From Epichloe hybrida (taxonomy: Eukaryota; Ascomycota; Sordariomycetes; Hypocreales; Clavicipitaceae), in the NCBI GenBank assembly GCA_019022495.1, contig JAFEKR010000111.1, positions 1 to 48,032 of the forward strand: a stretch of 48,032 nt of DNA, written 5' to 3'. The position numbers were made by a program, and so were the translations under genes. Every line of letters starts with the position of its first letter. Position 1 is the stretch's first letter. A model generated the notes under the pieces. It was given only the letters and a program-made list of their open reading frames with translations, was not told where the DNA came from and did no database searches. Shown piece after piece: positions 24,174 through 32,932 of this stretch.

Positions 24174-24629
24174 TGTCAAGCGGAAAACAACACCCCAAAA
24201 GACACGATGCTAGCCCACGGTTGTAGGTAGCGGTGACGTCTGCTCACGTCAGAAGGGTTAATTAACTTAATAGCAGCGATCACAATAACGGCTAAATCAG
24301 TCTCTACGGATAGAGACAATTTAGATTAAATAGTCTGTTAGATTAGAAGTGACTTTTTGGTTAAGTTAGGGAAATAATCTTATTAATTTATCTTATTAAG
24401 GTAAACACAATAGTGGCCATAGTAGCGCTAGGCATTTAAGTTAAAAATCTAAAGTTAGAAGTGCATAAAGAACCTTAAAAGAATCTAGCTATAGGTGATC
24501 TCTTTATAGATTAAATAGTCCCTTTACCTAGATAACTAATATTGTTATCCCTTGTTGTGTTGTTTATCCCTGCGATCCCCTGTATCCCTTGTGCTTGTCA
24601 TCGCGAATACGCGCGTATCACGGCACACA
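24174..24629. repeat. Solo LTR of the Gypsy element 1 family
   Basis: The LTR is 456 bp, begins TGTCAAGCGG and ends GGCACACA, and is flanked by ATATTT at 24168-24173 and 24630-24635 (5 or 6 bp, ambiguous by one base). The opposite inverted arm keeps the uninterrupted site near 42355, where the 26 bases spanning it align without a gap. There is no internal sequence, so the element was lost by LTR-LTR recombination. It is far less RIP-damaged than the copy at 9152-9621. A pyrimidine-rich ATCCC-type stretch lies near 24545-24595. Confidence 0.9.
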
Positions 24630-24930
24630 ATATTTAAATATAAGGTACTTTATTTTATTTTCTTTATAAAGCTTTATTATAGTAACTATACCCTAAGTAA
24701 GTAACTTATTTTATAATTAAGGTTAATTATATATAAGGGAGGTATTATCTTAGGAGTATAAAGGTTAAAGATAGGATATTTATTAAAGTAAGTCTTTAGA
24801 GAACCTTTAGGCTATATAGATAATAAAGAGGCTAGCTAGCTATAAGATAGCTATATACTTATAGAGTAAGGTATTTATTAAAGACTATATATATTATTAG
24901 TGCTAGGTTAGAGATTAAAACCTTTATATA

Positions 24931-25869
24931 TTTATAACACAATATTATAATAAATCTTTTTCTACTACTATCTATTTCCTATTTAAACATAGTATTATAG
25001 CGCCTATTTTACTAAGTGTGTAAATATTAATTCCTAAGGATAAATTCCTAGGCTTAAGTAAAGTTTATAGCATTCCTTAATTACCTAAGTTTAAATACCT
25101 TATTTACTAGTATTTAGTCTATATTTAATTTACTAGTTTATAACTACCTAAATTAACTAAGGTTATAATTATTTACTATCTAGGCTACTAGTATTATACT
25201 ATACTAGTGCTATAGTGTTTTAGTAATTATTCTTTACGCTTATTCCCTAGTGGTTATTTCTTATTTAAGTATCTAGCCTATTTATTTCCTATAATAGGAC
25301 TTTCCTATTCTTTATTATAATATTACTTCTTATAATAATTAGTCCTTATTATCTATTTTATCCTAAGCTACTATTTACTATCTTATTATAGGTATTCTAA
25401 GAACTTTCTCTTATAGTTATTTATAATTTTTATATAACCCTATAGTTTTATGCCTATCTTATTAAGTCCTATAGTCCTTAATATTCTTATATTATCTAAT
25501 AGTAGTGTTTTCTAACTATAGCTAGATAATCTCCTTAAGTATAGTAATAAATATAGCTATATTCTATTATTCTTTTATCTTATTTCTAGCTATAGTTATT
25601 CTCTAATAAAGTTTATAACTCCTTTTACCTCTAGTCTAGTTTATAGTTCTTTAATTATTTAACTTAATAATCTCTTAGAAGTTATTTATTAAGTGTTCTT
25701 AGGTATTAGATATTTAAGTCTAGTAATAATTTAACCTAACTAAAGGGCATTATAGGGTTCTAGTCTTATTACTATAAAATAGTACTAAAACAATAGGGAT
25801 AATAATAATTATATTCTCTAAGTCTGTACTCTAACTAAGCCCTATATAATTATGCTTAACCATTACGTA
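24931..25869 (-). pseudogene. RIP-decayed retrotransposon interior, probably belonging to the LTR at 26013-26172
   Basis: The stretch is AT-rich and stop-riddled on both strands. It directly continues the leader of the LTR and primer-binding site at 26002-26172, read leftwards, so it is most simply the gag-side interior of that element. I could not recognise a domain. It ends where inverted-duplication arm A begins. Confidence 0.4.
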
Positions 25870-26012
25870 ATCCATTCTCCACCTTAACAGGCCTAGTGAA
25901 AGGGATAGCTTGGATGGGCTTGGTGGATTGGTTAACTTAGTCAGTTTGGTGACTTTTATTACTAGTAAAAACGCTAGAGGTGCGCAACGACTAAAGAGCA
26001 ATTGCTACCACT
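25870..26012 (-). other. Retrotransposon leader with primer-binding site
   Basis: Read on the minus strand, two bases after the LTR comes TGGTAGCAATTGC (ending at about 26010). The first eight bases complement the TGCTACCA 3' end of fungal initiator tRNA-Met as I recall it. The remaining leader matches 32565-32706, which sits in the same place beside the third LTR copy. GC is normal here. Confidence 0.6.
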
Positions 26013-26172
26013 TGTTACGATATAAAATGTACATTATGATATAATGAGTGTTGAGGTTATTTAAACTCAACTAGCTAGAGGTCAAAGCTATCACCTAATA
26101 CGGGTTCTAGGTCACACTAGCCACATCCTCGCCAACAGGCCACATCCATTTTGTCAATTCTAGCACGTAACA
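26013..26172 (-). repeat. LTR copy A of a TGTTACG family (160 bp)
   Basis: On the minus strand it starts TGTTACGTGC and ends CGTAACA, a 7-bp inverted TG...CA terminus typical of LTRs. It aligns with 28408-28592 and 32707-32891 and is about 25 bp shorter. The adjacent primer-binding site marks it as a 5' LTR, with the element extending leftwards. Confidence 0.75.
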
Positions 26173-26636
26173 CATGTAGCTTCTATTGTGGCCCCTAGTA
26201 GTTTATTGAGTGGACTGGCTAGTTCCTGTGCCCTGAGAATTACAGGAGGTCACTCCTATCATGAATTTGCGTGGAAAGATATCTCTTCTGTTTTGGGCCT
26301 AGTTACTACTGCATGATTGAAAAATCACCATGTACTGCTTTTAGAACAAGCATGACATCAACCGTGCCGCAGTCAGCGTGGCCTCTTGTCACGTGGCTCC
26401 GATAGCCCCCTTTTCCCCCATAAATCACGCACCCTACGTGCTTCCATTTGATCTCTTCTTTCCCTTCTCTCAATATACTAGAATAGACAGATAATACCTG
26501 TTCTTTAGGGGCAAATAAACGCGCATCCGTCAAAAATAATTATGAAAAGCGGCGGATGCTAGCTAGTCCACCCCCGAAAACCCTACTCGTAGGTCACTAG
26601 TATCCTGTAGATACCAACAATGATTGCGTGTTGATT
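26173..26636. other. Normal-GC spacer between LTR A and the gene
   Basis: The composition is gene-like and free of RIP damage. A 75-codon minus-strand open stretch (26533-26306) has no ATG near its start and I recognise no domain in it. It may be 3' untranslated sequence of the upstream gene, or a remnant. Nothing else is supportable. Confidence 0.4.
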
Positions 26637-27920
26637 TTAGCGGAAAGACGGGTGGTCATCATGCCATCTCAATAGTGCTAAGACATGGCATAGGGTATCT
26701 TTTCTGCCGTCTTTCGTCTCCAAATTGAACCATTTTGAGAAACGTCCATAGACGTATGTGTCCTTGGAAGTATCCTTGACCAAAATTCTTTGGTCTTTGT
26801 CATTGGCATTGAGGTATTCTTCATAGTCGGCGCCGAAGTGGAAATGAATGAATCGTACGAACGTATTGCTCACGGCAATGACAAAAACGCTGGAGCGAAG
26901 AGTCGTGTTAGTCATTCGCAGCGAGAATAAAGAGCCTGCAGAATCCATGTTTAGAATAGGGTGAGTACGGAGTACTTACTCTCGATCTAGGAAGCTCCGA
27001 TTCCCATGCCAGGTAATGACGGCTTCACCAAGGTACTGAGCCAAAGTTTCGTCCGTGACAACTGGGTGGCTCTTGTCATCCCGATTTACGTGAAGTTGTT
27101 TGAATGCTCTCTTCCCTTCCAGTAAGGCCAGGTAAGGATGTGTCGGCTGCCAGCCTAGTCTCTGTCTTGCGAATCTACAAATGCCACCATCATCCTCGCA
27201 GGTGATGTAATATTTCGCAATTTCAGTCTTAGTTCTCTTACGATCTATGCGTGGGCGAATTTCGATCGCATCGTCTTGTTGAACTAGGCAGAGCTGTAGA
27301 GCATAGCGAATAAAGTCAGTCATAAGACGAACTGCAATATCTTCGGGTATGCCACGGCGTTTCTCATTTTCATCTTCATCAAGTTCCTGCGAGCCGCTAT
27401 CTTCAAATTCGGACGCGGAAGAATGACTCGATGAGGAAGAACCTGAGATCTCGGCATAGGAGTCGACATAGCCTGGTCTCATTGTGGATCGCCTGTCGCG
27501 GTCAGGATATGCCCTGTTTTCACCAGCGACGGTTTGGCACGCCTGGGCGAGTGAAACCCAGAAAAATCCACCGGGGCGACGCAGTAAGTCTTTGTCCGGC
27601 ATCAATTTGTCCTCAGGGCCGAAACTTTGCAATAAAGTATGCAATATGTCACGATCGAGAACCTGTGGCGATGAGTCGCCGGGAAATGGCTCGTCGAGAC
27701 AGACAGGGCATGCTTGGGCATGATCGCTTGCGAATGTTGTTAGGACAGGCGTTTCGCGTTGCATGAGCAGTCGATAAGCAATGAGGTGCCTGAGTGACCA
27801 TTTGCTAGCGGAGTACTTCTGTTCTTCTTGGGGAAGATCTGCAATGACAGTCAATCCGCCATGATCATCTGAGAGGCTTTGAAGCTCAGCAGGATTCTCA
27901 GCAGAATACGTTGGGGCCAT
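26637..27920 (-). CDS. Hypothetical protein with PD-(D/E)XK nuclease-like C-terminus (two exons, 397 aa)
   Basis: Exon 1 runs 27920-26980 and exon 2 runs 26889-26637. The 90-bp intron has a GTAAGT donor, a CTAAC branch site (26907-26911) and a CAG acceptor, and splicing restores one frame. I chose the ATG at 27920 (GCCATGG context); the open frame extends further upstream only through a GTG. Visible features: a CPVC pair at residues 71-74, a Ser-rich and then acidic linker at about 160-187, and a conserved-looking C-terminal half. In that half, EDDGG (242-246), LLEGK (266-270), LAQYLGEA (293-300) and VFVIAVSNTFVRF (315-327) follow the D, ExK, helix-Q and beta-strand order of PD-(D/E)XK nucleases. 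Function is therefore inferred at fold level only. Similar unnamed ascomycete proteins are likely. The gene is undamaged although flanked by dead transposons. If the intron were retained, the protein would stop after 314 residues. Confidence 0.75.
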
Positions 27921-28407
27921 GGCGAGAGATGTACGGGGTATGATAGTAAGAGAGAGATCAAAGTGTAAGGCCAAAGTTTGCACTAAGCACGTGAGGTACT
28001 GCGCGTACAGCTGGCAGCAGCTGACAGGGCCATCACATGGTAGATCCTTGGATTCCTCGGATAACTACAAAGAGCAGTTAGTCTAGCTGCTAGCTAGCCA
28101 CGCGGGACCTCTACAGTCCTGTAGGGGGTAATTGGAGCCGGATCCACAGGTCTCGTCAGGGGGGAGGGGGATGTATCGTAACTAGCCCACATATGGGGCC
28201 CTTGTGACCCGAGGGGTCCGAGGCCTTGTTGAATCCGTTGAATTTGATGATTTGAAGGTCTTGTGGCTGCATTGACGCTTATGAAATTAACGGATTTGAT
28301 GATATTGATGACGATGATATTAATAGAATCTAGTATGATGTGTGACGGCCGTTCGCGGCGATAACAGCCTCGCAACGGTTAGGCATTGTTATGGACTCGA
28401 GCTATAG
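27921..28407. other. Upstream region of the gene and low-complexity spacer
   Basis: GC is normal. The part next to the ATG would hold the promoter and 5' leader, but I see no clear TATA or CAAT element. At about 28230-28330 the sequence becomes repetitive, with GATTTGATGAT, GATATTGATGACGATGATATT and similar words. A 93-codon minus-strand open stretch here lacks an ATG start and is not called. Confidence 0.45.
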
Positions 28408-28592
28408 TGTTACGATATAAAATGTATGATATAAAGAGTGTGAAGGTGATCGGTCCATTTAACTAGCTAGAGGTCAGAGCTATTGTCTAATATAGGGGTT
28501 CTAGGTCACGTGCTAGCCACATCCGAGGTCTTGTGGCATTAATAAGCCACATCCTAAGGTAATAGGCTAACTATTAATTCTAGCACGTAATA
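28408..28592 (-). repeat. LTR copy B of the TGTTACG family (185 bp), probably solo
   Basis: On the minus strand it starts TATTACGTGC (TGTTACG altered by one G-to-A) and ends CGTAACA. It aligns closely with 32707-32891. No primer-binding site follows on its inner side and no target duplication is evident, so it is a solo LTR or one whose surroundings were rearranged. It lies upstream of the nuclease-like gene, in the same orientation as LTR A downstream of it. Confidence 0.75.
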
Positions 28593-28689
28593 AATGCGGG
28601 CACCACAGATAAAAGAGATAGCTATCCTAGCTATCTAATAAGATCTAACGAATTTTGCAACAAGCTAGGAAACGGGCTCTTGCAAGGGA

Positions 28690-29030
28690 ATTCAGTCAGA
28701 TAGATCGTCAGGTCTGGCGGTCATCAAATCGGTCATCGAATTGGTCATCGAATTGATCAGGTTGACAGTCAGGTTAACGGTTAGGTTAACGATTGGATTA
28801 ATAATCCGAGTCGCTCTTAGATTCGTACGGATAGTTACATTAATCTGGCTGATAGATCTGATGATTGATAGCTTGGTCAGGCCACGAGCGTTGCAGAGGG
28901 CGTTGCAAAGGGTCAGGCAACGAGCTTTGCAGAGAGCGTTGCAAAGGGTCAGGCAACAAGCGTTGCAAAGGACGAATTCGGTCAGGCTGTTGAATTGGCT
29001 GATGAATTTGCTAACAGGCTAGCTGCCTTT
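28690..29030. repeat. Normal-GC degenerate minisatellite
   Basis: The first part repeats GGTCATCGAATT and GGTTAACG words. The second repeats GCGTTGCAAAGGGTCAGGCAACGA with small changes about three times (28885-28975). The long open frame across it consists of RLTVRLT and RALQRVRQ repeats and starts without ATG, so it is a by-product of the repeat. Despite being repetitive it retains CpG, so RIP has not acted on it strongly. Confidence 0.8.
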
Positions 29031-29335
29031 AAAGGTTATTACGCTCTTTAAAGACTTCCTTAATAAGGTCTTTAAGCTATTAAAAGTCATTCTCCTCTAT
29101 TACTAGCTTCTATTAAAGGTCCTATATTTGCTACTATTACTATTAAATTTACTACTATAATTACTACTCTAATTGCTACTACTACAATAGATATTAGGTC
29201 CTTAGGTCTTAAAGGTCTTATTAATGCTATTCTTACTACTACTAGAATTGCTAAACTAGCTACTATTAAATCTATTAATATTGCTAACTAGCTAGGTATA
29301 GGTCCTTAAGGTGCTAAAAGACCTAATTTCTTGAA
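29031..29335. other. Trinucleotide-flavoured ACT/ATT-rich stretch
   Basis: From about 29110 to 29290 the sequence is built from ACTATT, CTACTA, GCTACT and AATTGCT words with a loose 3-base rhythm. An AGGTCCTTA/AAGGTCTTA motif recurs around it. It looks like a decayed low-complexity repeat. No gene. Confidence 0.5.
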
Positions 29336-29384
29336 GGGAAGGTCTTCTAGCAGATGCTATAGGTTTAGCGCTAATAATCTTGCT

Positions 29385-29484
29385 TATTGTCAGAACCCGA
29401 AGGTATGCGGGTAAGCCATTAAACCAAAAGATTCACCAATGCTAGCTCTTGCTCGCATTATACCTTATAATTAATTATTAGGCA
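29385..29484. repeat. Dispersed 100-bp repeat, copy 1 (possible tRNA-derived)
   Basis: This copy matches 31635-31735, with differences that are mostly transitions. On the minus strand it contains an A-box-like TGGTTTAATGG and a GGGTTCTGA that partly resembles a B box. The spacing is too short for a full tRNA, so the tRNA origin is only a suggestion. It ends at the target site of hAT-like copy 4. Confidence 0.5.
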
Positions 29485-29492
29485 CGCGCACC

Positions 29493-31231
29493 CAGAGCTT
29501 TGCATGTAGTGTAGTAAATGTAGTATTTTGGCTTTCGTTGTAGTATGTAGTGTAGTAGATTTTAGTGTAGTGTAGTATGTAGTGTAGTGTAGTAAATACT
29601 ACACTACACTACAAATACTACAAATGTAGTATTAGTGAAAAAAAAGTGGGGTATTATATAGTTTTATAATATTCCTTAGATTTTTCTTAATTAAGTTAAT
29701 ATTAGCTATTTTTTTTATTATAATTTAGTTATTTAGTTATAAATTCTTAAAGTTTAAGATTATTAAGATTATTAAGCTAATTATAGGTATATAGAAGCTA
29801 AATAAGGTATATTTTAGTTTATAATTATAACCTATTTTTTTCCCTTAATTATAGAGGTTACTTTATCTTAATATCTTTTTCTTTAGATTTACTATTTATT
29901 TTAGTATGCTTTTTTGCTTAAAATATAGGAATTACCCTAAAGAAATCATTTTTTATTATATATAAATAAGACTAAAACTCTAATAATATTATATATATAT
30001 ATATAACTATCTTATTAATAAGAGAATATTAAAATTTAACTAATAAAGAAGTTCCTAGTAATATAGCTATTTTATTAGAGTTATAAATAATTATATTAAC
30101 TTTAAGGGTTTTTTTAGTAAAAGGAATAGTAAAAGTACTAAGTAAAGTTACTTAAGAAGAAATTAAATATTTAATTATAGATTTAATAAATATATATAAT
30201 GAATTTTCCTTAGTATTAAAGTTATTAAAAAATAAGCTTTAAAAGTAACTTAAATAATATAGATTATCTTTAGTTTTCTTACTTAGTAATATAGTTTTTT
30301 CTAAAAACAGGTCTAAAAAAAGGTCTAAAAGTGAGTCTAAAAGTAGGTCTTTATAACTATTAGTAACTTCTTTATAGCTTTCTTGCTTAAATATATAATT
30401 TTTACTTTAAAAGAGAAATTTATATAAAAGTGGGTCTAAAAGTGGGTCCTTATAACTATAGGTAACTTCTTTATAGCTTTCTTACTTAAATACATAATTT
30501 TACTTAAAAAGAGAAATTCATATAAAAGCGGGTCCAAAAGTGGGTCTTATACCTATTAGTAACTTATCTATAGCTTTTATACTTATATTATAACTTTTAC
30601 TTAGTGGAAGGGATTTTTATAAAAGTGAGTCTATAAGTGGGTCCTTATAAATATTAGTAACTTCTTTATAGCTTTCTTACTTAAATATATGATTTTTACA
30701 TAAAAAGTGGGATTCTTATAAAAGTAGGCCTAAAAGTAAGTCTTAGTACCTATTTATAACTTATCTATAGCTTTTATGCTTAGATATATGATTTTTACTT
30801 AAAGAGAGAGATTTTTATAAAAGTAAGTATAAAAGTGAGTCTTAGTACCTATTTATAACTTATCTATAGCTTTCTTGCTTTAATATATAATTTTTACTTA
30901 AAGGAGATACTAGCTAATACTAATTAGTAATAGCTAATAAATTTGTAAGCTATTATAAGCTATATAAGCTATTATAAGCTATTATAAGCTATAATAAGCT
31001 ATTATAAGCTATAATAAGCTATTATAAGCTATTATAAGCTATTATTAGTTATTATAAGTTATTTTTTTTTTAAAATACTATAAATACTACAAAATACTAC
31101 AAATACTACATATAGTAAAACAAAATTCTTATAGTGTAGTATGTAGTGTAGTGTAGTGTAGTGTAGTATGTAGTATACTACACTACACTACAAATACTAC
31201 AAAATGTAGTGTAGTGTAGTACAAAGCTCTG
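29493..31231. mobile_element. hAT-like element, copy 4 (1739 bp)
   Basis: The ends CAGAGCTTTG and CAAAGCTCTG are perfectly inverted and flanked by the perfect 8-bp repeat CGCGCACC at 29485-29492 and 31232-31239. Dense TGTAGTGTAG/CTACACTAC subterminal repeats fill the outer 150 bp on both sides. The interior differs from the other copies in lacking the long paired arms. It instead carries a 98-99 bp tandem array and a short AAGCTATTAT array near 30945-31060. This makes it a distinct subfamily. Non-coding. Confidence 0.9.
30330..30905. repeat. Tandem repeat, period 97-99 bp, five to six units
   Basis: The marker AAAAGTGGGTCT-like word begins at 30426, 30524, 30621, 30720 and 30819. Each unit continues with TATTAGTAAC, CTATAGCTTT and ATTTTTACTTAAA text. 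It shares its marker word with the 101-bp array in copy 2 (19482 onward), but the rest of the unit differs. Confidence 0.9.
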
Positions 31232-31239
31232 CGCGCACC

Positions 31240-31500
31240 TAATAATTATCCCTTCTCTCGTAAGGCTAGCCCTAAGCCAAGGGCCCCACATAGGCTAGCG
31301 GCTAGTAACGTAACCTTAGCTTGGATTAGGCCTGGTTATCCGTGGCCTCTGAGATAATTAACTAATTATAAACCCCTAAGGCCTAGTACGCACGACAGCT
31401 AGGCCTATATATCACCTAGTGCACGTAACCCCACGGTCGCAACGCAACCGTACAGGCGTAACCATACCTGCCCTGTAAGCCTAATATAAGCGCCTAGCCT
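31240..31500. other. Normal-GC non-coding stretch
   Basis: GC-rich relative to its surroundings, with CpG intact. No open frame or known motif was recognised. Words such as GGGCCCCACATAGGCTAGCG recall the LTR-like sequence at 12280-12300, so it may be old retrotransposon LTR material. Confidence 0.35.
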
Positions 31501-31620
31501 AGCAATTTAAACCTAGACTTATTACATGGCTAATCTAACTACGGGAATTAAACCTAGGACTTAGCATATGCCTTACCTACAAGGATTTAAACCTAGGACT
31601 AGCACACTAGAAGACCTATA
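31500..31620 (-). repeat. Three tandem tRNA-3'-end-like units, about 39 bp each
   Basis: The plus-strand word TTAAACCTAG(G)ACT occurs near 31508, 31547 and 31587. On the minus strand each unit reads CCTAGGTTTAAWTCC, which looks like a T-arm with a B box (GGTTCRANTCC) whose C has become T. No complete cloverleaf is present. Confidence 0.5.
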
Positions 31621-31634
31621 AGAGCTAGCATTAA

Positions 31635-31735
31635 TATTAGAACCTAAAGGTGTGCGGGTAAGCTATTAAACTAAAAGATTCACTAATGCTAGCTCTCGCT
31701 CGCATTGCACCTTACAATTGATTATTAGGCATGTG
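31635..31735. repeat. Dispersed 100-bp repeat, copy 2
   Basis: Partner of 29385-29484, in the same orientation, about 2.25 kb apart with hAT-like copy 4 between them. It shares TGCGGGTAAGC, AAAAGATTCAC, AATGCTAGCTCT and TTATTAGGCA words. Confidence 0.6.
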
Positions 31736-31849
31736 CACCTGACACTTATAAAGCCACTATAATCACTATTACTCACACTAATCTAGCTAGTGTAAGGGAA
31801 GTATTATATCTACCAAGCTTTATTAGATTAGAATTAACGAATTTATTAG

Positions 31850-32280
31850 ATTTGACGGTCAGGTCGAAGGTTAACGAATGGATCGAAGGAAATCAAAGGT
31901 CGAAGAATCGAAGGTCAAAGGTTAAAGGTCTTTAAAGATTGAAGGTCTTTAAATCGAAGATCGAAGGTCAAATACGCACGATCAATTGAACGGATCGAAC
32001 GTTAAAGGTCTTCAAAGGTTAAGGGACTTCAAAGATTGAAGGTCGAGGGTCTTCAAAGATCGAAGGTCTTCAAATTAACGGATCGAAGGTCTTTAAATCA
32101 AAGGTCTTCGAAGATCGAAGAATCAAAGGTCTTCAAATCAACTAATCGAAGGTCAAGGGTCTTTAACGATCGAAGGTCTTCAAATCAACGGATCGAAGGT
32201 TAAAGGTCTTCGGGTCAATCAAAATCGCACGATTAATTAAACGGATTGAATCAAAGGTTAATGAATCAAAGGTTAAAAAA
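31850..32280. repeat. Degenerate minisatellite built on GATCGAAGGTCTTCAAA
   Basis: Words GATCGAAGGTC, AAAGGTCTTCAAA, GGTTAACG and AATCAAAGG recur irregularly more than twenty times. The unit length varies between about 14 and 24 bp. CpG in TCGA is retained in many units. It lies on the inner side of LTR copy C and may be part of that element's interior. Confidence 0.85.
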
Positions 32281-32281
32281 T

Positions 32282-32610
32282 CTGATAATAGGAGCGATGC
32301 CTAAGGGAGCTATTAGGCCTAGCAAAAGGGATAGCTTAATTAATTAGTTAGATTAACAGTTAAATTAAAGTTAACAGATCTAACGGTTAGAGCAAAGGTT
32401 AATAGATTAAATGGTTAGATCAAAGGTTAATAGATCTAATAGTTAGATTAAAGGTTAACGAATCTAATAAGGTTAGATTAAAAATTAACATATCTAACAG
32501 TTAGAACGAAGGTTAACAGTTCTAACGGTTAGATTAAAGGTTAATAAATCTAACAATAGGCACGATGCCTAGAGGGACTATTAGGCCTAGTAAAAGGGAT
32601 AGCTTTGATA
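32282..32610. repeat. Second minisatellite (GGTTAACAGATCTAAC type) flanked by a duplicated 50-bp block
   Basis: Between 32340 and 32560 the unit GGTTAATAGATCTAACGGTTAGATTAAA, with variants, repeats about nine times with a 24-27 bp period. It is bracketed by two copies of a block containing GCGATGCCTA-GGG and TATTAGGCCTAG-AAAAGGGATAGCTT (32286-32335 and 32563-32612). The block also begins the leader homologous to 25890-26012. Confidence 0.8.
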
Positions 32611-32612
32611 GG

Positions 32613-32891
32613 CTTGGTGGACTAGTTAACGAATAGTTAGTTTAGTGGCTTTTATTAGCAGTAAAAGCGCTAGGTACGTAATGATTAAAGAGTAATTGCT
32701 ACCACTTATTACGATATAAAATGTCTAATATAAAGAGTGTGAAGGTGATTAGTCTATTTAACTAGCTAGAGGTTAGAGCTATTGTCTAATATAGGGGTTC
32801 TAGGTCACGTGCTAGCCACATCTGAGGTCTTGGGGCATTGACAGGCCACATCCTAAGGTGACAGGCTAACTATCAATTCTAGCACGTAACA
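32613..32891 (-). repeat. LTR copy C (32707-32891) with adjacent primer-binding site and leader
   Basis: The 185-bp LTR opens TGTTACGTGC on the minus strand and closes CGTAATA. Next to it, TGGTAGCAATTAC is the same primer-binding site as at LTR copy A. The leader up to about 32613 matches the one beside copy A. Copies A and C are therefore 5' ends of the same retrotransposon family. Copy C continues into minisatellites instead of a gag region. Confidence 0.75.
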
Positions 32892-32932
32892 TATAGGCTT
32901 AGGTCAAGTCAGGCTCCGGAAAGTACGCGGAC

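Larger units (their letters stand above)
20625..24930 (+). repeat. Inverted duplication arm A (3' end of a Gypsy chromovirus), interrupted by two insertions
   Basis: This is the reverse complement of 44030-42072 once hAT-like copy 3 (21203-23091) and the solo LTR (24174-24629) are removed. Both arms are then about 1.95 kb. Examples: the TTAAGCTAAAG-TAGTAATATATT text near 21170 reappears inverted near 43450, and the CACTAATTAAAAATAACCCC text near 42410 appears inverted near 24115. In arm B this sequence continues into the chromodomain of Gypsy element 3, so it is probably the 3' untranslated region and LTR of that family. A TATAAAAGGGGGG stretch near 23778 could be an LTR promoter. Fully RIP-damaged. 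Confidence 0.8.

Noticed and set aside
26013..26172. Short MITE with inverted ends
   Set aside because: The 7-bp TG...CA ends, the adjacent initiator-Met-like primer site and the leader shared with copy C fit an LTR better than a DNA transposon.
26306..26533. 75-codon minus-strand frame downstream of the nuclease-like gene
   Set aside because: It begins at TTG with no nearby ATG and no recognised domain. It could be 3' untranslated sequence.
26637..26948. Separate 103-aa gene starting at ATG 26948
   Set aside because: A donor, a CTAAC branch site and an acceptor join this frame to the upstream exon as a 90-bp intron, and the product reads as one continuous domain. The ATG lies inside the intron.
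27431..27766. Plus-strand frames of 111 and 79 codons opposite the gene
   Set aside because: They are antisense shadows of the minus-strand coding exon.
28094..28375. 93-codon minus-strand frame
   Set aside because: It starts at TTG, is low complexity in its first third, and has no domain.
28741..29022. 93-codon plus-strand frame
   Set aside because: It starts at TTG and consists of RLTVRLT and RALQRVRQ repeats from a minisatellite.
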